Counted from the first letter of the stretch, positions 9,291 through 17,453 are shown. The stretch: 64,000 bases of DNA from JACCTH01 sp035253825 (GCA_035253825.1 DATFBM010000012.1:62001-126000); one strand, 5' to 3'. Numbers and translations: made by a program. Notes: generated by a model from the letters alone, not told the origin.

Positions 9291-9688
9291 TTCGCGATGT
9301 GAAGCGCCCGATGGCTTGTACTCCCCAGCACGAGGGAGGCGAACTCGCCACGGCCTCGCGTGCCGATCACCAGTAGGGCAGCTTGATGCTCGGACGCATA
9401 GTCGACGAGAACGTCCGGCGGATACCCGGACAGGTCGACAGCCTTCACCGGTATATCAGCCTCCCTGAGAATCGGATCGAGCGAGCTCCAAACTGCCTTG
9501 CGTTGGGCGGCCTCAATCGCGGCGATGTCTATCGGAACTGCCACCTCCATTGGGAGGTGGAAATAGATCGGACTCTGCACAACATGAACAACGTGCAGAT
9601 CAGCATCCTTCGCGGTGGCTTCCTCGATCGCCCGGCGTAGCACGTGTTGGGCGTGGGCCGAATCGTCCACTCCGGCCACGATGATCAC
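9260..9688 (-). CDS. Universal stress protein, single UspA domain
   Basis: 142 residues, GTG start behind AAAAAGGAGG. It has the UspA beginning IIVAGVDDSAHAQHVLRRAI and the ATP-loop GTRGRGEFASLVLGSTSHRA near residue 110, ending in the family-typical CDVLVVKPL strand. It is probably an ATP-binding homodimer in the cytoplasm. It is third in the four-gene operon that starts at the PPOX gene and overlaps the annotated start of the P-type ATPase. Unlike the two-domain USP at 5715 it has no boxes of its own. Confidence 0.88.
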   Translation of the reverse strand: MIIVAGVDDSAHAQHVLRRAIEEATAKDADLHVVHVVQSPIYFHLPMEVAVPIDIAAIEAAQRKAVWSSLDPILREADIPVKAVDLSGYPPDVLVDYASEHQAALLVIGTRGRGEFASLVLGSTSHRALHIAKCDVLVVKPL

Positions 9689-9727
9689 TTTGGTCCTCCT
9701 TTTTGAGCGATTCAGTTCATGAGGCCG

Positions 9728-10246
9728 CTACGGCTCAGTGGTCGAGCCGGCGGCAGCGGTCTCCTGGAGAGAAACGGCGATCTCGGCGGCCCAATCCCGT
9801 ATTTGCCCCCAATCGCGGAAGTCGCCGTAGGGGGCTCGGAGGGCGCCAACGACGGCGCGTTCGGGGAAGCTGAGCAGGGTTTTGTCGAGCTTGCCCGCGA
9901 AAAGCCGGTGCTCACGCGCCTTGGTCAGATCCATCATTTGCTGTACGTCCACAGGTTCCTCGGTCGGCTTGGGCGGGTCCCCTATCGGCCCACTGGAAAA
10001 GAGCCAGACGGGTTTGTTCGCCAGCCTCTCTGCGATCCGCTGTGTCATCTCGATGGCGGGCTTCATCCAATGGCCGGCGTAAACGGCGCTTCCGACCACG
10101 ATCGCGTCGCAATCGTCGATGCCGTCAATCTGTGCCGGTTCTCGGACGATGACCTCGAGGCCCCGGCTGGTCAGCTCTGAGGCGATGGCGTCGGCGATTC
10201 CGGCGGTCGCTCCGTGTTTGGAAGCGGCGCTTACTAGGACTTTCAT
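9728..10246 (-). CDS. Flavodoxin-domain protein (HemG-like)
   Basis: 172 residues from ATG 10246 (MKVLVSAASKHGATAGIADA), which follows GGGAAGAG; the frame extends upstream to 10282 with less likely sequence. The N-terminal loop SAASKHGAT corresponds to the FMN phosphate-binding loop of flavodoxins. AIVVGSAVYAGHW and LFSSGPIGDP form the other FMN-contacting segments. The pattern is that of menaquinone-dependent protoporphyrinogen IX dehydrogenase (HemG) and related flavodoxin-like proteins. Within a stress operon a general electron-transfer role is equally possible. It lies between the PPOX and USP genes. Confidence 0.82.
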   Translation of the reverse strand: MKVLVSAASKHGATAGIADAIASELTSRGLEVIVREPAQIDGIDDCDAIVVGSAVYAGHWMKPAIEMTQRIAERLANKPVWLFSSGPIGDPPKPTEEPVDVQQMMDLTKAREHRLFAGKLDKTLLSFPERAVVGALRAPYGDFRDWGQIRDWAAEIAVSLQETAAAGSTTEP

Positions 10247-10326
10247 TCTCTTCCCTTTCTGCTCGGCTACCCAGAGCCGCATTCACTTGACTAAGGGCTT
10301 CGCAAGGGCTTGACCATGCCCTCCGC

Positions 10327-10851
10327 TCAACCGTGGAAGCTTCCGGCGAGCGGGCCCCAGTGCGAGTCTGCAGAGAGGTTGGTCTGCAGTCGGGTGCTGG
10401 CCCGAGACCAGTAGGACATTCGTTCGTACTGCTCGGGGATCCTTCTCCCGCTGACCTCGGTGGGGTGGAGCCGAACCCACGTTGTCGGCTGCTGCCGGGG
10501 AACCCAATCCTCGAGCCCGATTGCCTCCAGCTTTCGAGTTTCCACCGGGTCGTGAACGGTTTCCGCCCGACCGCGGACGATCACACTCCAGCCCCCACGT
10601 TGGGCGGTATTCCAGCCGTCGGCCTCAAAACTCACCGCGGCTCCAATCCACACTGCGTCCATCTTTTCGCCCGCCGCAGTCCGGAAAACGATGGTCCCCT
10701 CAACGAAGCGAAACAACACTGGAAAGATCATCGGCTCACCCGCCGCGATCACGCCCAATCGGCCAATTGGCGTACTGGAGAGAAGCTCTTCACATTCTTT
10801 TCTGGCTAGCACGACCATCCCGCGACGGTCGGTGGGCGGTACAAAACTCAT
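10327..10851 (-). CDS. Pyridoxamine 5'-phosphate oxidase (PPOX) family flavoprotein
   Basis: 174 residues, ATG start behind GGAAAGGAAG. The split beta-barrel motifs are GRLGVIAAGEPMIFPVLFRF, IVFRTAAGEKMDAV, VSFEADGWN and GWSVIVRGRAETV, typical of FMN- or F420-binding PPOX proteins of the Rv1155/Rv2074 type. No substrate can be assigned. It is the first gene of the operon PPOX - flavodoxin - USP - ATPase, with paired boxes 52-87 bp upstream. Confidence 0.85.
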   Translation of the reverse strand: MSFVPPTDRRGMVVLARKECEELLSSTPIGRLGVIAAGEPMIFPVLFRFVEGTIVFRTAAGEKMDAVWIGAAVSFEADGWNTAQRGGWSVIVRGRAETVHDPVETRKLEAIGLEDWVPRQQPTTWVRLHPTEVSGRRIPEQYERMSYWSRASTRLQTNLSADSHWGPLAGSFHG

Positions 10852-10902
10852 GCTTCTTCCTTTCCTTTGAGCCCAGTGTCCCGAAAATTTCGCTGAGCAC
10901 TA

Positions 10903-10938
10903 GGGCCGACCGGCCCTAGGAGAAAGGCCGTTCCGCCC
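10903..10938 (-). promoter_or_regulatory. Paired DevR/DosR-like boxes (site D)
   Basis: GGGCCGACCGGCCC (10903-10916) is palindromic except for its two central bases, and is flanked by TA on both sides. AGGCCGTTCCGCCC (10925-10938) starts exactly 22 bp away. The pair lies 52-87 bp upstream of the PPOX operon start on the minus strand. Confidence 0.68.
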
Positions 10939-10961
10939 AAACGCTTTTGGTGACAGTCAAA

Positions 10962-10984
10962 AGGGCTCCCCTGAGGGGAGCCCT
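10962..10984 (-). terminator. Rho-independent terminator
   Basis: A perfect 10-bp stem (AGGGCTCCCC/GGGGAGCCCT) with a 3-nt loop. On the minus strand it is followed by TTTGAC. It lies about 50 bp after the stop of the DUF5808 gene, which it should terminate, and separates it from the site D promoter. Confidence 0.7.
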
Positions 10985-11032
10985 CTCCTTTGCCGCCTGA
11001 AGGCCTCCGGCTGGTCGACCGGCCGGCCTGGC

Positions 11033-11323
11033 TCAAGACATTTTGCTGCGAATCAGTTTGTTAATGGCCCCGAGGTTCGGCGCCCAGCCGACGCCGAACA
11101 ATTTGCCCGAAATGACGGGACCTTCCGGGTTCCAGTAAGTGCTCTGTAGCCGCTCCATCGTCGGCATTCGGAAGTCATACGGCACGAAGTCGAAAACCTT
11201 TCCGTGCCACTTTCTTTCCGCCTTCGGTTTTCTGAGTTCTTGCACTATGGCCACCACTCCGATGACGGCCAGGAGCAATTGCCAAAGAGTTCTGAAGCTC
11301 GGTTTGCGCCGTTCGCGTTCCAT
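11033..11323 (-). CDS. DUF5808 domain protein
   Basis: 96 residues: a basic N-terminus (MERERRKPSFR), one TM helix near 13-28 (LWQLLLAVIGVVAIVQEL), then a soluble domain with VFDFVPYDFRMPTMERL, YWNPEGPVI and KLFGVGWAPNLG. These match the DUF5808 pattern of a VPYDFR motif followed by WNP and GVGW. The role is unknown. It is a short single-gene unit with a terminator after it. Confidence 0.78.
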   Translation of the reverse strand: MERERRKPSFRTLWQLLLAVIGVVAIVQELRKPKAERKWHGKVFDFVPYDFRMPTMERLQSTYWNPEGPVISGKLFGVGWAPNLGAINKLIRSKMS

Positions 11324-11420
11324 CCGGCAACGCTATCCGAAAGCGACGAGCACTGCACACCCGCGGGGTGGCCCCGGGTTCCGACCTTGGCCGCTGGCTC
11401 CAGGGGTTGCTCGGGAGGCG

Positions 11421-12062
11421 TCACGTGGCCGATTTGCCTTCGACCACCTCATGGAACTGAAGCGACCGAGCGATCAAGACGCCCGCCTTCCAACCTGGTG
11501 CTCGACCGCCTTCTGGCGGCAGCAAGGCGCCGGCATCTACTCCGGCTCGAGTGAGCAGATATGAAATCACGGAATTCGAGTTCCACATCTCCCCCGCGTT
11601 CTCATCTGCTCTACCCCAAACCAGGGGCGGCACCGTGGCCACCAGGTCGATAACCTCGCGGGCCTGACCTTCGTCTTCGCTGAGGAGTTGCACCTCAACA
11701 GCCTCCGCGGCGTCTGAAATGACTCCACCCGACCAGCACCGCAGCTCATATCTGAAAGGCCGGAACCGAGCCAGTCGGTGACTGAAAACGGGCCCTTCGA
11801 GGACCACTCCTCTTGCGTGGAGATTGGCATCGGGGCTTGGCCAGGCGCTCTCCACGACGAAGCGGTTCTCCGACAGGCAAACCTCCAGAGCTGTGTGGTA
11901 GAGATCGAGTGGCTTCCTTCTCTCGCTCCGGGCCTTGAAAATCTCGTAAATCCGGCCGTTAAAGCGCACAAACCCCATACCACCGGCGCCAAGAGGCAAC
12001 CACCAAAGGTAAATGCCAGCATCGGAGATTTTGCCGGCTTGACAGCCGCAAATCGACGTCAT
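11421..12062 (-). CDS. Conserved actinobacterial hypothetical protein
   Basis: 213 residues from ATG 12062, which avoids overlap with the upstream lipoprotein gene; the open frame extends to 12164. Distinctive segments are IYLWWLPLGAGG, FVRFNGRIYEIFKARSERRK, LDLYHTALEVCLSENRFVVE, LARFRPFRYELRCWSGG and VPPLVWGRAD. I have the impression of a widespread actinobacterial hypothetical with this layout but cannot name a domain. No TM segment is evident and the cysteines are scattered. It may be cotranscribed with the GerMN-type lipoprotein 35 bp upstream. Confidence 0.6.
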   Translation of the reverse strand: MTSICGCQAGKISDAGIYLWWLPLGAGGMGFVRFNGRIYEIFKARSERRKPLDLYHTALEVCLSENRFVVESAWPSPDANLHARGVVLEGPVFSHRLARFRPFRYELRCWSGGVISDAAEAVEVQLLSEDEGQAREVIDLVATVPPLVWGRADENAGEMWNSNSVISYLLTRAGVDAGALLPPEGGRAPGWKAGVLIARSLQFHEVVEGKSAT

Positions 12063-12097
12063 GGTGCATCGGCTCTGCTTCAACAGCTCCAGATCAC

Positions 12098-13030
12098 TCA
12101 CTCCAGACGAACCGGGTACTCCCGGATGTGGATGCGGCTCCCGTCTTTGGCTGAGAACTCCCACACGATGAGTGCGCCGAACTGATCACGGTCCACTTCA
12201 TAAGGGACCTCAACAGACCATTCCCCCCAGCACCCGGTGCCGCAGCTGGCCCTGACGACATCCTCGAAAAGTGGCTCCCCATCGTCGTCGGTGAGCATGA
12301 CCTGAGACACCGCTTCGAAGACGTTGCTGAGCCCGCTCACCTGGATTGGGCTGCTCACCGGCTCGCCCCAGGCAGGTCGATCGACGAAGATGGGGGGCAA
12401 CAGGTCGAAGTAGTCATCTCGCTGCTGCGGCCCGTCGAGTTCGATTCCCTCCGCTGAGAAGACGGTCACCGACTCGCCCTCGATCTCGAATGCGACCGAG
12501 TGGATATCCGGGAGCCGGGTGAGGGTGTACACCACTTGGGCGAGGCGAGCAAACATGCCAAAACTGCCCCCGCCGTCGTCGAACTCGCCGCTCAGGTTCA
12601 CCGTGGCCACACCATTCACGATGGAGCCGCCCAGGGCTTGCGTTTCCTCGGGGATTGCGGTCGAAATCGACGGGGTGCCGGCTGTCTCCTCTGGGGTGGG
12701 CCCAGCCAGCAGGACCTCAACGGCCTGCTGGGCTGAATTTCCTGACGAACTGACCTCTCGGTGCACCGGCACCAGGAAGGGTCCCGGTGGCTCTTCTCCC
12801 TCGAGTTGGTCGAGCAGGAAGTAGACCACCAATCCCGTGGACTCGGACGCGGTGGTGGTTGTCTGCGGCGCGGTGGTGGTCGACGGAGCCTGGGTTGTGG
12901 TTGTACTCACAGGTGCATCCGTCGTGATCGGCGGCGTGGTCGTCGAACGCTCGGCTCCTCCGCACGCCGCCGCCACGAGAGCCAAGACCGTCGTCCCCAC
13001 AAAGAGCAACCCCGGGCGCCGCCCGATCAT
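12098..13030 (-). CDS. Lipoprotein with GerMN and Gmad2 domains
   Basis: 310 residues from ATG 13030. A lipoprotein signal peptide ends in LVAAACGG (lipobox cysteine near residue 21), followed by a Thr/Ser/Pro-rich linker (residues about 28-65) typical of actinobacterial surface lipoproteins. GerMN-like domain: VYFLLD, FLVPVHREV, AVEVLLAGPTPEE, GSIVNGVATVNLSGEF. C-terminal Gmad2 Ig-like domain: ISSPIQ-type strand WGEPVSSPIQVSGLSNVFEA, then WSVEVPYEV and GALIVWEFSAKDGS. In actinobacteria such proteins are surface-exposed and of unknown function. The longer frame to 13327 is rejected because its extra N-terminus is low-complexity Arg/Pro sequence. Confidence 0.85.
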   Translation of the reverse strand: MIGRRPGLLFVGTTVLALVAAACGGAERSTTTPPITTDAPVSTTTTQAPSTTTAPQTTTTASESTGLVVYFLLDQLEGEEPPGPFLVPVHREVSSSGNSAQQAVEVLLAGPTPEETAGTPSISTAIPEETQALGGSIVNGVATVNLSGEFDDGGGSFGMFARLAQVVYTLTRLPDIHSVAFEIEGESVTVFSAEGIELDGPQQRDDYFDLLPPIFVDRPAWGEPVSSPIQVSGLSNVFEAVSQVMLTDDDGEPLFEDVVRASCGTGCWGEWSVEVPYEVDRDQFGALIVWEFSAKDGSRIHIREYPVRLE

Positions 13031-13083
13031 GCATGGAGAGTTAGCCCGCTGCCCTCCCTCTCCCCACCGCCCAAGCTTGGAGC

Positions 13084-13497
13084 TCATGCCGGACGGGCGG
13101 TTCTGACTCCGACGTCGCGGATCCCGAGGCCGATCAGGATGAACAAGAAGCCGATCAGGATCGCCATCCCGGCCACCCCAAAGGCGACCACGGACGTGAA
13201 TAGAGACGCCTGGAGGAATGCCGCCGACTGGGCAACCTGTCGGCGAGGATCCTCGCGCTCGAGTTCCGCATAGCGGAGCCCGTCGGTCGCGTCCAGGGCG
13301 TGCTGATCGATGATCTGGGCTTCGCAATAGGCGCTGAAAGGCCCGTTGACCTCGTCACCGGCCAAGCAGGTCGCGTCGTCGGAGACCGTTATCTTCTGAT
13401 CGCCGAGTGTGCGGCTCACCACTATCCAGGTAGCTGCCCCACCCACAATCAATACCAAGCCGATCAGGATCGACAGTATCGAGGCGGTTCTTCTCAT
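13084..13497 (-). CDS. Two-TM membrane protein of the 'LigA'-mislabelled family (paralogue)
   Basis: 137 residues, ATG behind GAAAGGACC. TM helices lie at about 5-27 and 95-125. The extracytoplasmic part has GPFSAYCEAQIIDQHALDAT and GLRYAELERED, matching the paralogue at 2695-3234 motif for motif. It lacks the longer N-terminus of that copy. It is divergent from the multicopper oxidase gene with the site E boxes between, the same topology as the first copy. Function unknown. Confidence 0.8.
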   Translation of the reverse strand: MRRTASILSILIGLVLIVGGAATWIVVSRTLGDQKITVSDDATCLAGDEVNGPFSAYCEAQIIDQHALDATDGLRYAELEREDPRRQVAQSAAFLQASLFTSVVAFGVAGMAILIGFLFILIGLGIRDVGVRTARPA

Positions 13498-13576
13498 CAG
13501 GGTCCTTTCTCACGTCGGGGTAACCACCTTGGCAGCCCGACCAACGAGTTTGTCTTGGGATTCCTAAGTCAAGCAA

Positions 13577-13612
13577 GGGGCCAGTAGCCCTTCGTTAGCT
13601 GCCGAATGGCCC
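13577..13612. promoter_or_regulatory. Paired DevR/DosR-like boxes (site E)
   Basis: GGGGCCAGTAGCCC (13577-13590) and CTGCCGAATGGCCC (13599-13612) start exactly 22 bp apart. Each has one strong and one weak half-site. They lie 58-93 bp upstream of the multicopper oxidase start (13670) and 80-115 bp upstream of the divergent membrane-protein gene (13497). Confidence 0.5.
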
Positions 13613-13669
13613 TACCCCTCCCCGGTCAGGGCGAGCAAATTGCGAGGGTCCCCAACGCAGGGAGCCGCC

Positions 13670-14998
13670 ATGAACGATTCGTCCAAAGTTTTCGACCGCC
13701 TGATCATCTTCTTGTGTGTAATTGGAGTGCTTGCGATGGCTGCGACTTTGGTAGTCGCCATCCGGGGTCCAGCGGCAGCGGCCGAGACCAGTGGCAGCAT
13801 GGTCGATGTCTCTTTATCTGAGTTCTCAATCAGTGGTGATCTAAACGTTCCGGTAGGACCCGTTGCCCTGCGTGTGACCAACAATGGGACGGTCGCTCAC
13901 AACCTCCGGTTAGAGAACGGACCCGCCACTCCTGACCTCGGTGCTGGAGAGAGTGCAGCCCTCGATCTGGGTGAGCTTCCAGCCGGCTCTTATCGGCTGT
14001 TTTGCACGATTCCCGGACATGAGTCCGCCGGTATGAGCGCCTCCCTCGCCGTAGGATCCGAGGGCGAACACGCCGGACATGGAACCACCGTTGACTATGC
14101 GGCCATGGACGCGGCAATGGTGCAAAGCATCCTCCAGTTTCCGTCGGCCACCACCGGGAGCGGCAATCAGCTGCTCGAACCGACGATTCTTGCCGATGGG
14201 ACCAAGCAGTTCGAGATCACGGTCGCCATCACTCCATGGGAGGTAGAGCCTGGAAAAGTCGTCGATGCATGGACCTATAACGGCCAGGCACCCGGCCCGG
14301 CGATCAAAGTCGATGATGGCGACCGGGTGTCGGTGGTCGTCTCCAACGAGCTTCCCATGGGTACCGATGTTCACTTCCATGGGATCAAGCTCAGCAATGC
14401 CATGGATGGCGTATCACCTATCACTCAACCGCTGATCGAGCCCGGGGAAGCATTCGAATACCAGTTCACCGCAGAAGGTCCCGCGGTTGCCATGTATCAC
14501 GCCCACCACCATGCCCAGTTGCAGGTCCCCAACGGGCTGTTCGGTACCTTGATCATCGGCGACTTGCCCTTACCGCTTGGTCGCACAATCGGCCGTCACG
14601 AGATACCAGGCGAGCTTGCGTTGTCCGCAGAGATACCCATGGTCCTCAACGACGCCGGTGTGATCGGTTACTCCCTCAACGGCAAATCCTTCCCTGCTAC
14701 CGCCCCCCACGTCGTAGGCCTGAACGAGTGGTTCCTGGTCCACTACTACAACGAAGGTCTCCAAATCCATCCCATGCACCTCCACGGATTCCCCCAGCTC
14801 GTGGTTGCCAAAGATGGATTCCCTCTCGACGAGCCCTATTGGGTCGACACACTCAACGTAGCTCCAGGAGAGCGATTCTCTGTTCTCGTCCACGCCACCG
14901 AGCTGGGGACCTGGGTGTGGCATTGCCACATCCTCAACCACGTTGAGTCCGAAACCGGAATGTTTGGGATGGTCACCGCGGTGATCGTGGAGCCGTGA
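13670..14998 (+). CDS. Multicopper oxidase with an N-terminal membrane anchor and cupredoxin domain
   Basis: 442 residues from ATG 13670. A TM anchor at about 8-32 precedes a plastocyanin-like domain with its own type-1 copper set (VAHNL His, then FCTIPGHESAGM with Cys, His, Met). Then come two multicopper oxidase domains with the trinuclear and type-1 ligands: VHFHGI, MYHAHHHAQ, HPMHLHGF and WHCHILNHVESETGM. The product should be a periplasmic or surface copper enzyme; the laccase-like ligand pattern suggests oxidation coupled to O2, but a nitrite-reductase-type activity cannot be excluded. The extra cupredoxin could pass electrons to the oxidase core. It is cotranscribed with 15000-15491. 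Confidence 0.88.
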   Translation: MNDSSKVFDRLIIFLCVIGVLAMAATLVVAIRGPAAAAETSGSMVDVSLSEFSISGDLNVPVGPVALRVTNNGTVAHNLRLENGPATPDLGAGESAALDLGELPAGSYRLFCTIPGHESAGMSASLAVGSEGEHAGHGTTVDYAAMDAAMVQSILQFPSATTGSGNQLLEPTILADGTKQFEITVAITPWEVEPGKVVDAWTYNGQAPGPAIKVDDGDRVSVVVSNELPMGTDVHFHGIKLSNAMDGVSPITQPLIEPGEAFEYQFTAEGPAVAMYHAHHHAQLQVPNGLFGTLIIGDLPLPLGRTIGRHEIPGELALSAEIPMVLNDAGVIGYSLNGKSFPATAPHVVGLNEWFLVHYYNEGLQIHPMHLHGFPQLVVAKDGFPLDEPYWVDTLNVAPGERFSVLVHATELGTWVWHCHILNHVESETGMFGMVTAVIVEP

Positions 14999-14999
14999 A

Positions 15000-15491
15000 G
15001 TGTTCGTCTACTACTTCGTGCACGTCGAAAAACCGTTCGAGGCAGTAGTCCGCGATCTCACCGACGCCCCCGGTCGGCTCACGGCTTGGGGACGGGTGGC
15101 CTACGAAGGATGGGACGAGCTCCGAACCCGCATCCACCCCAGCTTTCCGGCTCTCACCAAAGAGGTGGAGGTGACGGTGGGAAAGCTCCGGCAGCGGGGT
15201 GGAGCGACGACTGTTCCCATCTCGTGGAAAGCCACGGGTATCGGTGCCCTGTTCCCGGTGCTCGAAGCCGACCTGGTAGTGGAACGGATCGGTGCGGACC
15301 TGACCCAGATCACCCTCCAAGGGCGGTATCGACCCCCCTTTGGAGCCGTCGGTCGCCTGCTCGATGCCGCCCTCTTCCACAGGCTGGCGGAGGCATGCGT
15401 CAAGGACTTTCTCAACCGTCTGGCCGAGGCGGTTGGCGCACCCGGGGATGACGACTCGGGTGAGGCGCTATCCATGTCATCGAAGGTCTGA
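15000..15491 (+). CDS. Conserved hypothetical protein, paralogue of 3412-3873
   Basis: 163 residues from a GTG one base after the multicopper oxidase stop, so translation is probably coupled. The N-terminus FVYYFVHVEKPFEAVVRDL and the motifs VPISWKATGIGALFPVLEADLV and RYRPPFGAVGRLLDAALFHR match the first copy closely. A SRPBCC-like fold is possible from the strand/helix pattern. Both copies lie beside a LigA-like membrane gene, which suggests that the pair works together. Confidence 0.75.
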   Translation: MFVYYFVHVEKPFEAVVRDLTDAPGRLTAWGRVAYEGWDELRTRIHPSFPALTKEVEVTVGKLRQRGGATTVPISWKATGIGALFPVLEADLVVERIGADLTQITLQGRYRPPFGAVGRLLDAALFHRLAEACVKDFLNRLAEAVGAPGDDDSGEALSMSSKV

Positions 15492-15573
15492 GCTTCCTCG
15501 TCGAACGGAGGGACGTTCTCCTCTAGTCCCACCCGGCGGCATCACCTTGGCTGGCGCGTAGAAAGGAGTTCTG

Positions 15574-16086
15574 TTGCTCAAGGTCGACGTAGGAAATCCG
15601 CCGGTGGCGCCGGGCCGTAGCGGCGCCCTCACGGCCGCAAGGGTCTTGCTGGCCTTCCTCGGATTGGCTGCCCTAGGCGGGGGATTGACGATGATGGGCG
15701 ATCCCAGCGGGAGTTTGATCGGTATGCCTGCGGAGTGGATGGCGCGCGTGCCCCTGCTCGACGATTGGCTGGTGCCGGGATTGGTCCTCGCCATCTGGTT
15801 CGGGCTCGGCTCTTTGCTCACACTGGCGGGTATGACCTGGCGTTTTGAGTTGATGGGTACACGGTGGCTCCAGCGCTGGGGAGGAGGGCGACACTGGTCA
15901 TGGGCCGCCACTGTCGTTCTCGGGATCACTCAGGTCGCTTGGATCGGAGTGGAATTGCTGTTGTTGCCCGAGACCATCTGGGTGCAGGCCCTCATGGCAG
16001 CGGTGGGAGCACTAATGGCGGTATTGATGTTCTTTCCCGGCGCCCGCCGCGCTCTGGTCCCGCAGGCGGCTCCGGCCCAGCGATAA
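15574..16086 (+). CDS. Four-TM membrane protein
   Basis: 170 residues; TTG start chosen because GAAAGGAG lies seven bases upstream. TM segments fall at about 22-45, 66-90, 108-128 and 132-150. No charged motif or known domain is visible. It precedes the PspC gene in the same direction and may share its operon. Function unknown. Confidence 0.7.
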   Translation: MLKVDVGNPPVAPGRSGALTAARVLLAFLGLAALGGGLTMMGDPSGSLIGMPAEWMARVPLLDDWLVPGLVLAIWFGLGSLLTLAGMTWRFELMGTRWLQRWGGGRHWSWAATVVLGITQVAWIGVELLLLPETIWVQALMAAVGALMAVLMFFPGARRALVPQAAPAQR

Positions 16087-16151
16087 GGACTTTCGACCAT
16101 GGTCGGCGACGAAGAACCCGTAGACGCTTGGCCGATGAAAGGAGACACAAA

Positions 16152-16568
16152 GTGACTCAACTCGCGTCGCCGGCCGCGGAGCGAGCCCCTGCCCGGCTCC
16201 GTCGCAGCCAGAGCGACAAGGTAGTCGCCGGCGTCTGTGGCGGTCTCGGCCGCTACTTCGGGGTAGACCCGGTCTGGTTCCGGCTCGCATTCGTGATCCT
16301 CGCCATCGGTGGAGGGTCCGGTCTGTTGCTGTACCTGGTCGGGTGGCTGGCCATTCCCACCGAGTCGGGCGACATGGCTGGGACGACCGTCATCGCCCGG
16401 CACGGCACTCAGGGATCGCTCTTGGCCGGTCTGATCCTGGTGGGAGTGGGCTTGGTGTTCTTGGCGAACACGCTGGTCCCTTGGTTCAACCGCTTCATGT
16501 GGCCGGCGGCGGTCGTGGCCGCCGGGCTTGGACTCATCTATTCGGGGAGGAATCGTGCAAACGCTTGA
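16152..16568 (+). CDS. PspC-domain membrane protein
   Basis: 138 residues from GTG 16152, behind AAAGGAGA; a longer frame to 15864 is unsupported. The PspC motif runs from LRRSQSDKVVAGVCGGLGRY through DPVWFRLAFVIL to YLVGWLAIP, followed by a basic spacer and two more TM helices near 90-130. PspC proteins sense or relay envelope stress. The next gene starts 13 bp before this one ends, so the two are translationally coupled in a PspC - LiaF-like - LiaI-like operon. Confidence 0.85.
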   Translation: MTQLASPAAERAPARLRRSQSDKVVAGVCGGLGRYFGVDPVWFRLAFVILAIGGGSGLLLYLVGWLAIPTESGDMAGTTVIARHGTQGSLLAGLILVGVGLVFLANTLVPWFNRFMWPAAVVAAGLGLIYSGRNRANA

Positions 16569-17199
16569 TGCCGCCCCTGCCACGAGCACTCCGTTGCTGT
16601 CGCAGAGGCGCAATAGATTCGGTGCAACTTTGCTGGGCGCGATTCTGCTTGTGCTCGGCGGCCTTTGGGCCCTCGACGTAGCCGACGCCATCGACATCCG
16701 GGCCACCGTTGTGGTACCGGCCGTTTTGGCTGTCCTGGGCCTCGGCCTAATTGTTGGCGCCGCCAACGGCCCGCACAGCGGGCTCATAGTGGCTGGAGTA
16801 TTTCTCTCGCTCGCCGTCGTGGCGGCGGCGGCGGTTCCCACTCCCTTTGCCGGGGGCATGGGTGATCGCCGGTTCGTCGTTACGGAGCAATCGCAACTGC
16901 GGTCCGCCTATCAGGTCGGTGTCGGGAATCTGGTTCTCGATCTGAACGAGATCCACCTGTCTCAAGCGAAGTCGGTTTCGATCTCGGTTGGGGCCGGCGA
17001 GCTATCCGTTCTACTACCTGACGAAATCCCCGTGCGCATCAATGCCACTTCCGGCGCAGGTGAAATCAATCTCCTGGGTCAGCGAACCGACGGCGTTGCA
17101 GTCTCCAGGGAATATCAAAGCGATGGGTACGCGGCGTCGGATGTCCGGTTGAACCTGGACCTCAACGTTGGTGCCGGATCGATTGAGGTGAAACGATGA
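16555..17199 (+). CDS. LiaF-like cell-envelope stress membrane protein
   Basis: 214 residues; GTG behind GGGGAGGAATC, overlapping PspC. Three TM helices (about 17-37, 43-63, 67-90) are followed by a soluble repeat domain with VGVGNLVLDLNEI, ISVGAGELSVLLPDEIPVRI and LDLNVGAGSIEV. Such glycine-punctuated parallel strands are typical of the C-terminal domain of LiaF/YvqF (DUF2154-like) proteins, which restrain cell-wall stress kinases. There is no LiaS/LiaR pair adjacent; the nearest kinase is the DevS-like gene at 18329. Confidence 0.78.
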   Translation: MQTLDAAPATSTPLLSQRRNRFGATLLGAILLVLGGLWALDVADAIDIRATVVVPAVLAVLGLGLIVGAANGPHSGLIVAGVFLSLAVVAAAAVPTPFAGGMGDRRFVVTEQSQLRSAYQVGVGNLVLDLNEIHLSQAKSVSISVGAGELSVLLPDEIPVRINATSGAGEINLLGQRTDGVAVSREYQSDGYAASDVRLNLDLNVGAGSIEVKR

Positions 17200-17387
17200 A
17201 GCTTCATATCGGGACTCTGTTCGCAGGGTTGGTCTACCTGATTATTGGTTTGGTCTTCCTCGCCGAGGCAGCTGGATGGTGGACCTTTCAATGGTCGGAC
17301 CTGCGTTTAATCGGACCACTCGCCCTCGTCTTGATCGGGCTTGCGGTCTTGGTCGGAACGATGACCCGGAAGAGTCCGACGGACTAG
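17196..17387 (+). CDS. Small two-TM protein (LiaI/LiaF TM-like)
   Basis: 63 residues with two TM helices (8-27 and 38-56) separated by a WWTFQWSDLR loop. It starts at an ATGA overlap with the preceding LiaF-like gene and is followed by a strong terminator 29 bp downstream. It resembles the isolated N-terminal TM module (DUF5668) of LiaF proteins. Probably an accessory subunit of the same membrane stress complex. Confidence 0.75.
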   Translation: MKLHIGTLFAGLVYLIIGLVFLAEAAGWWTFQWSDLRLIGPLALVLIGLAVLVGTMTRKSPTD

Positions 17388-17415
17388 GAAAGATCCGCCC
17401 TCCTAGTTGTCGCCA

Positions 17416-17453
17416 GGAGGGGCCCCGCCCCAGTGCGGGGCCCCTCCATTTTT
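17416..17453 (+). terminator. Rho-independent terminator
   Basis: A perfect 13-bp stem (GGAGGGGCCCCGC/GCGGGGCCCCTCC) with a 6-nt loop, followed by ATTTTT. It ends the PspC/LiaF-like operon. Confidence 0.92.

Noticed and set aside
15930..16859. A 309-codon minus-strand open frame
   Set aside because: It lies antisense to PspC and LiaF-like genes with good ribosome-binding sites, and its translation is low-complexity Ala/Arg/Thr.
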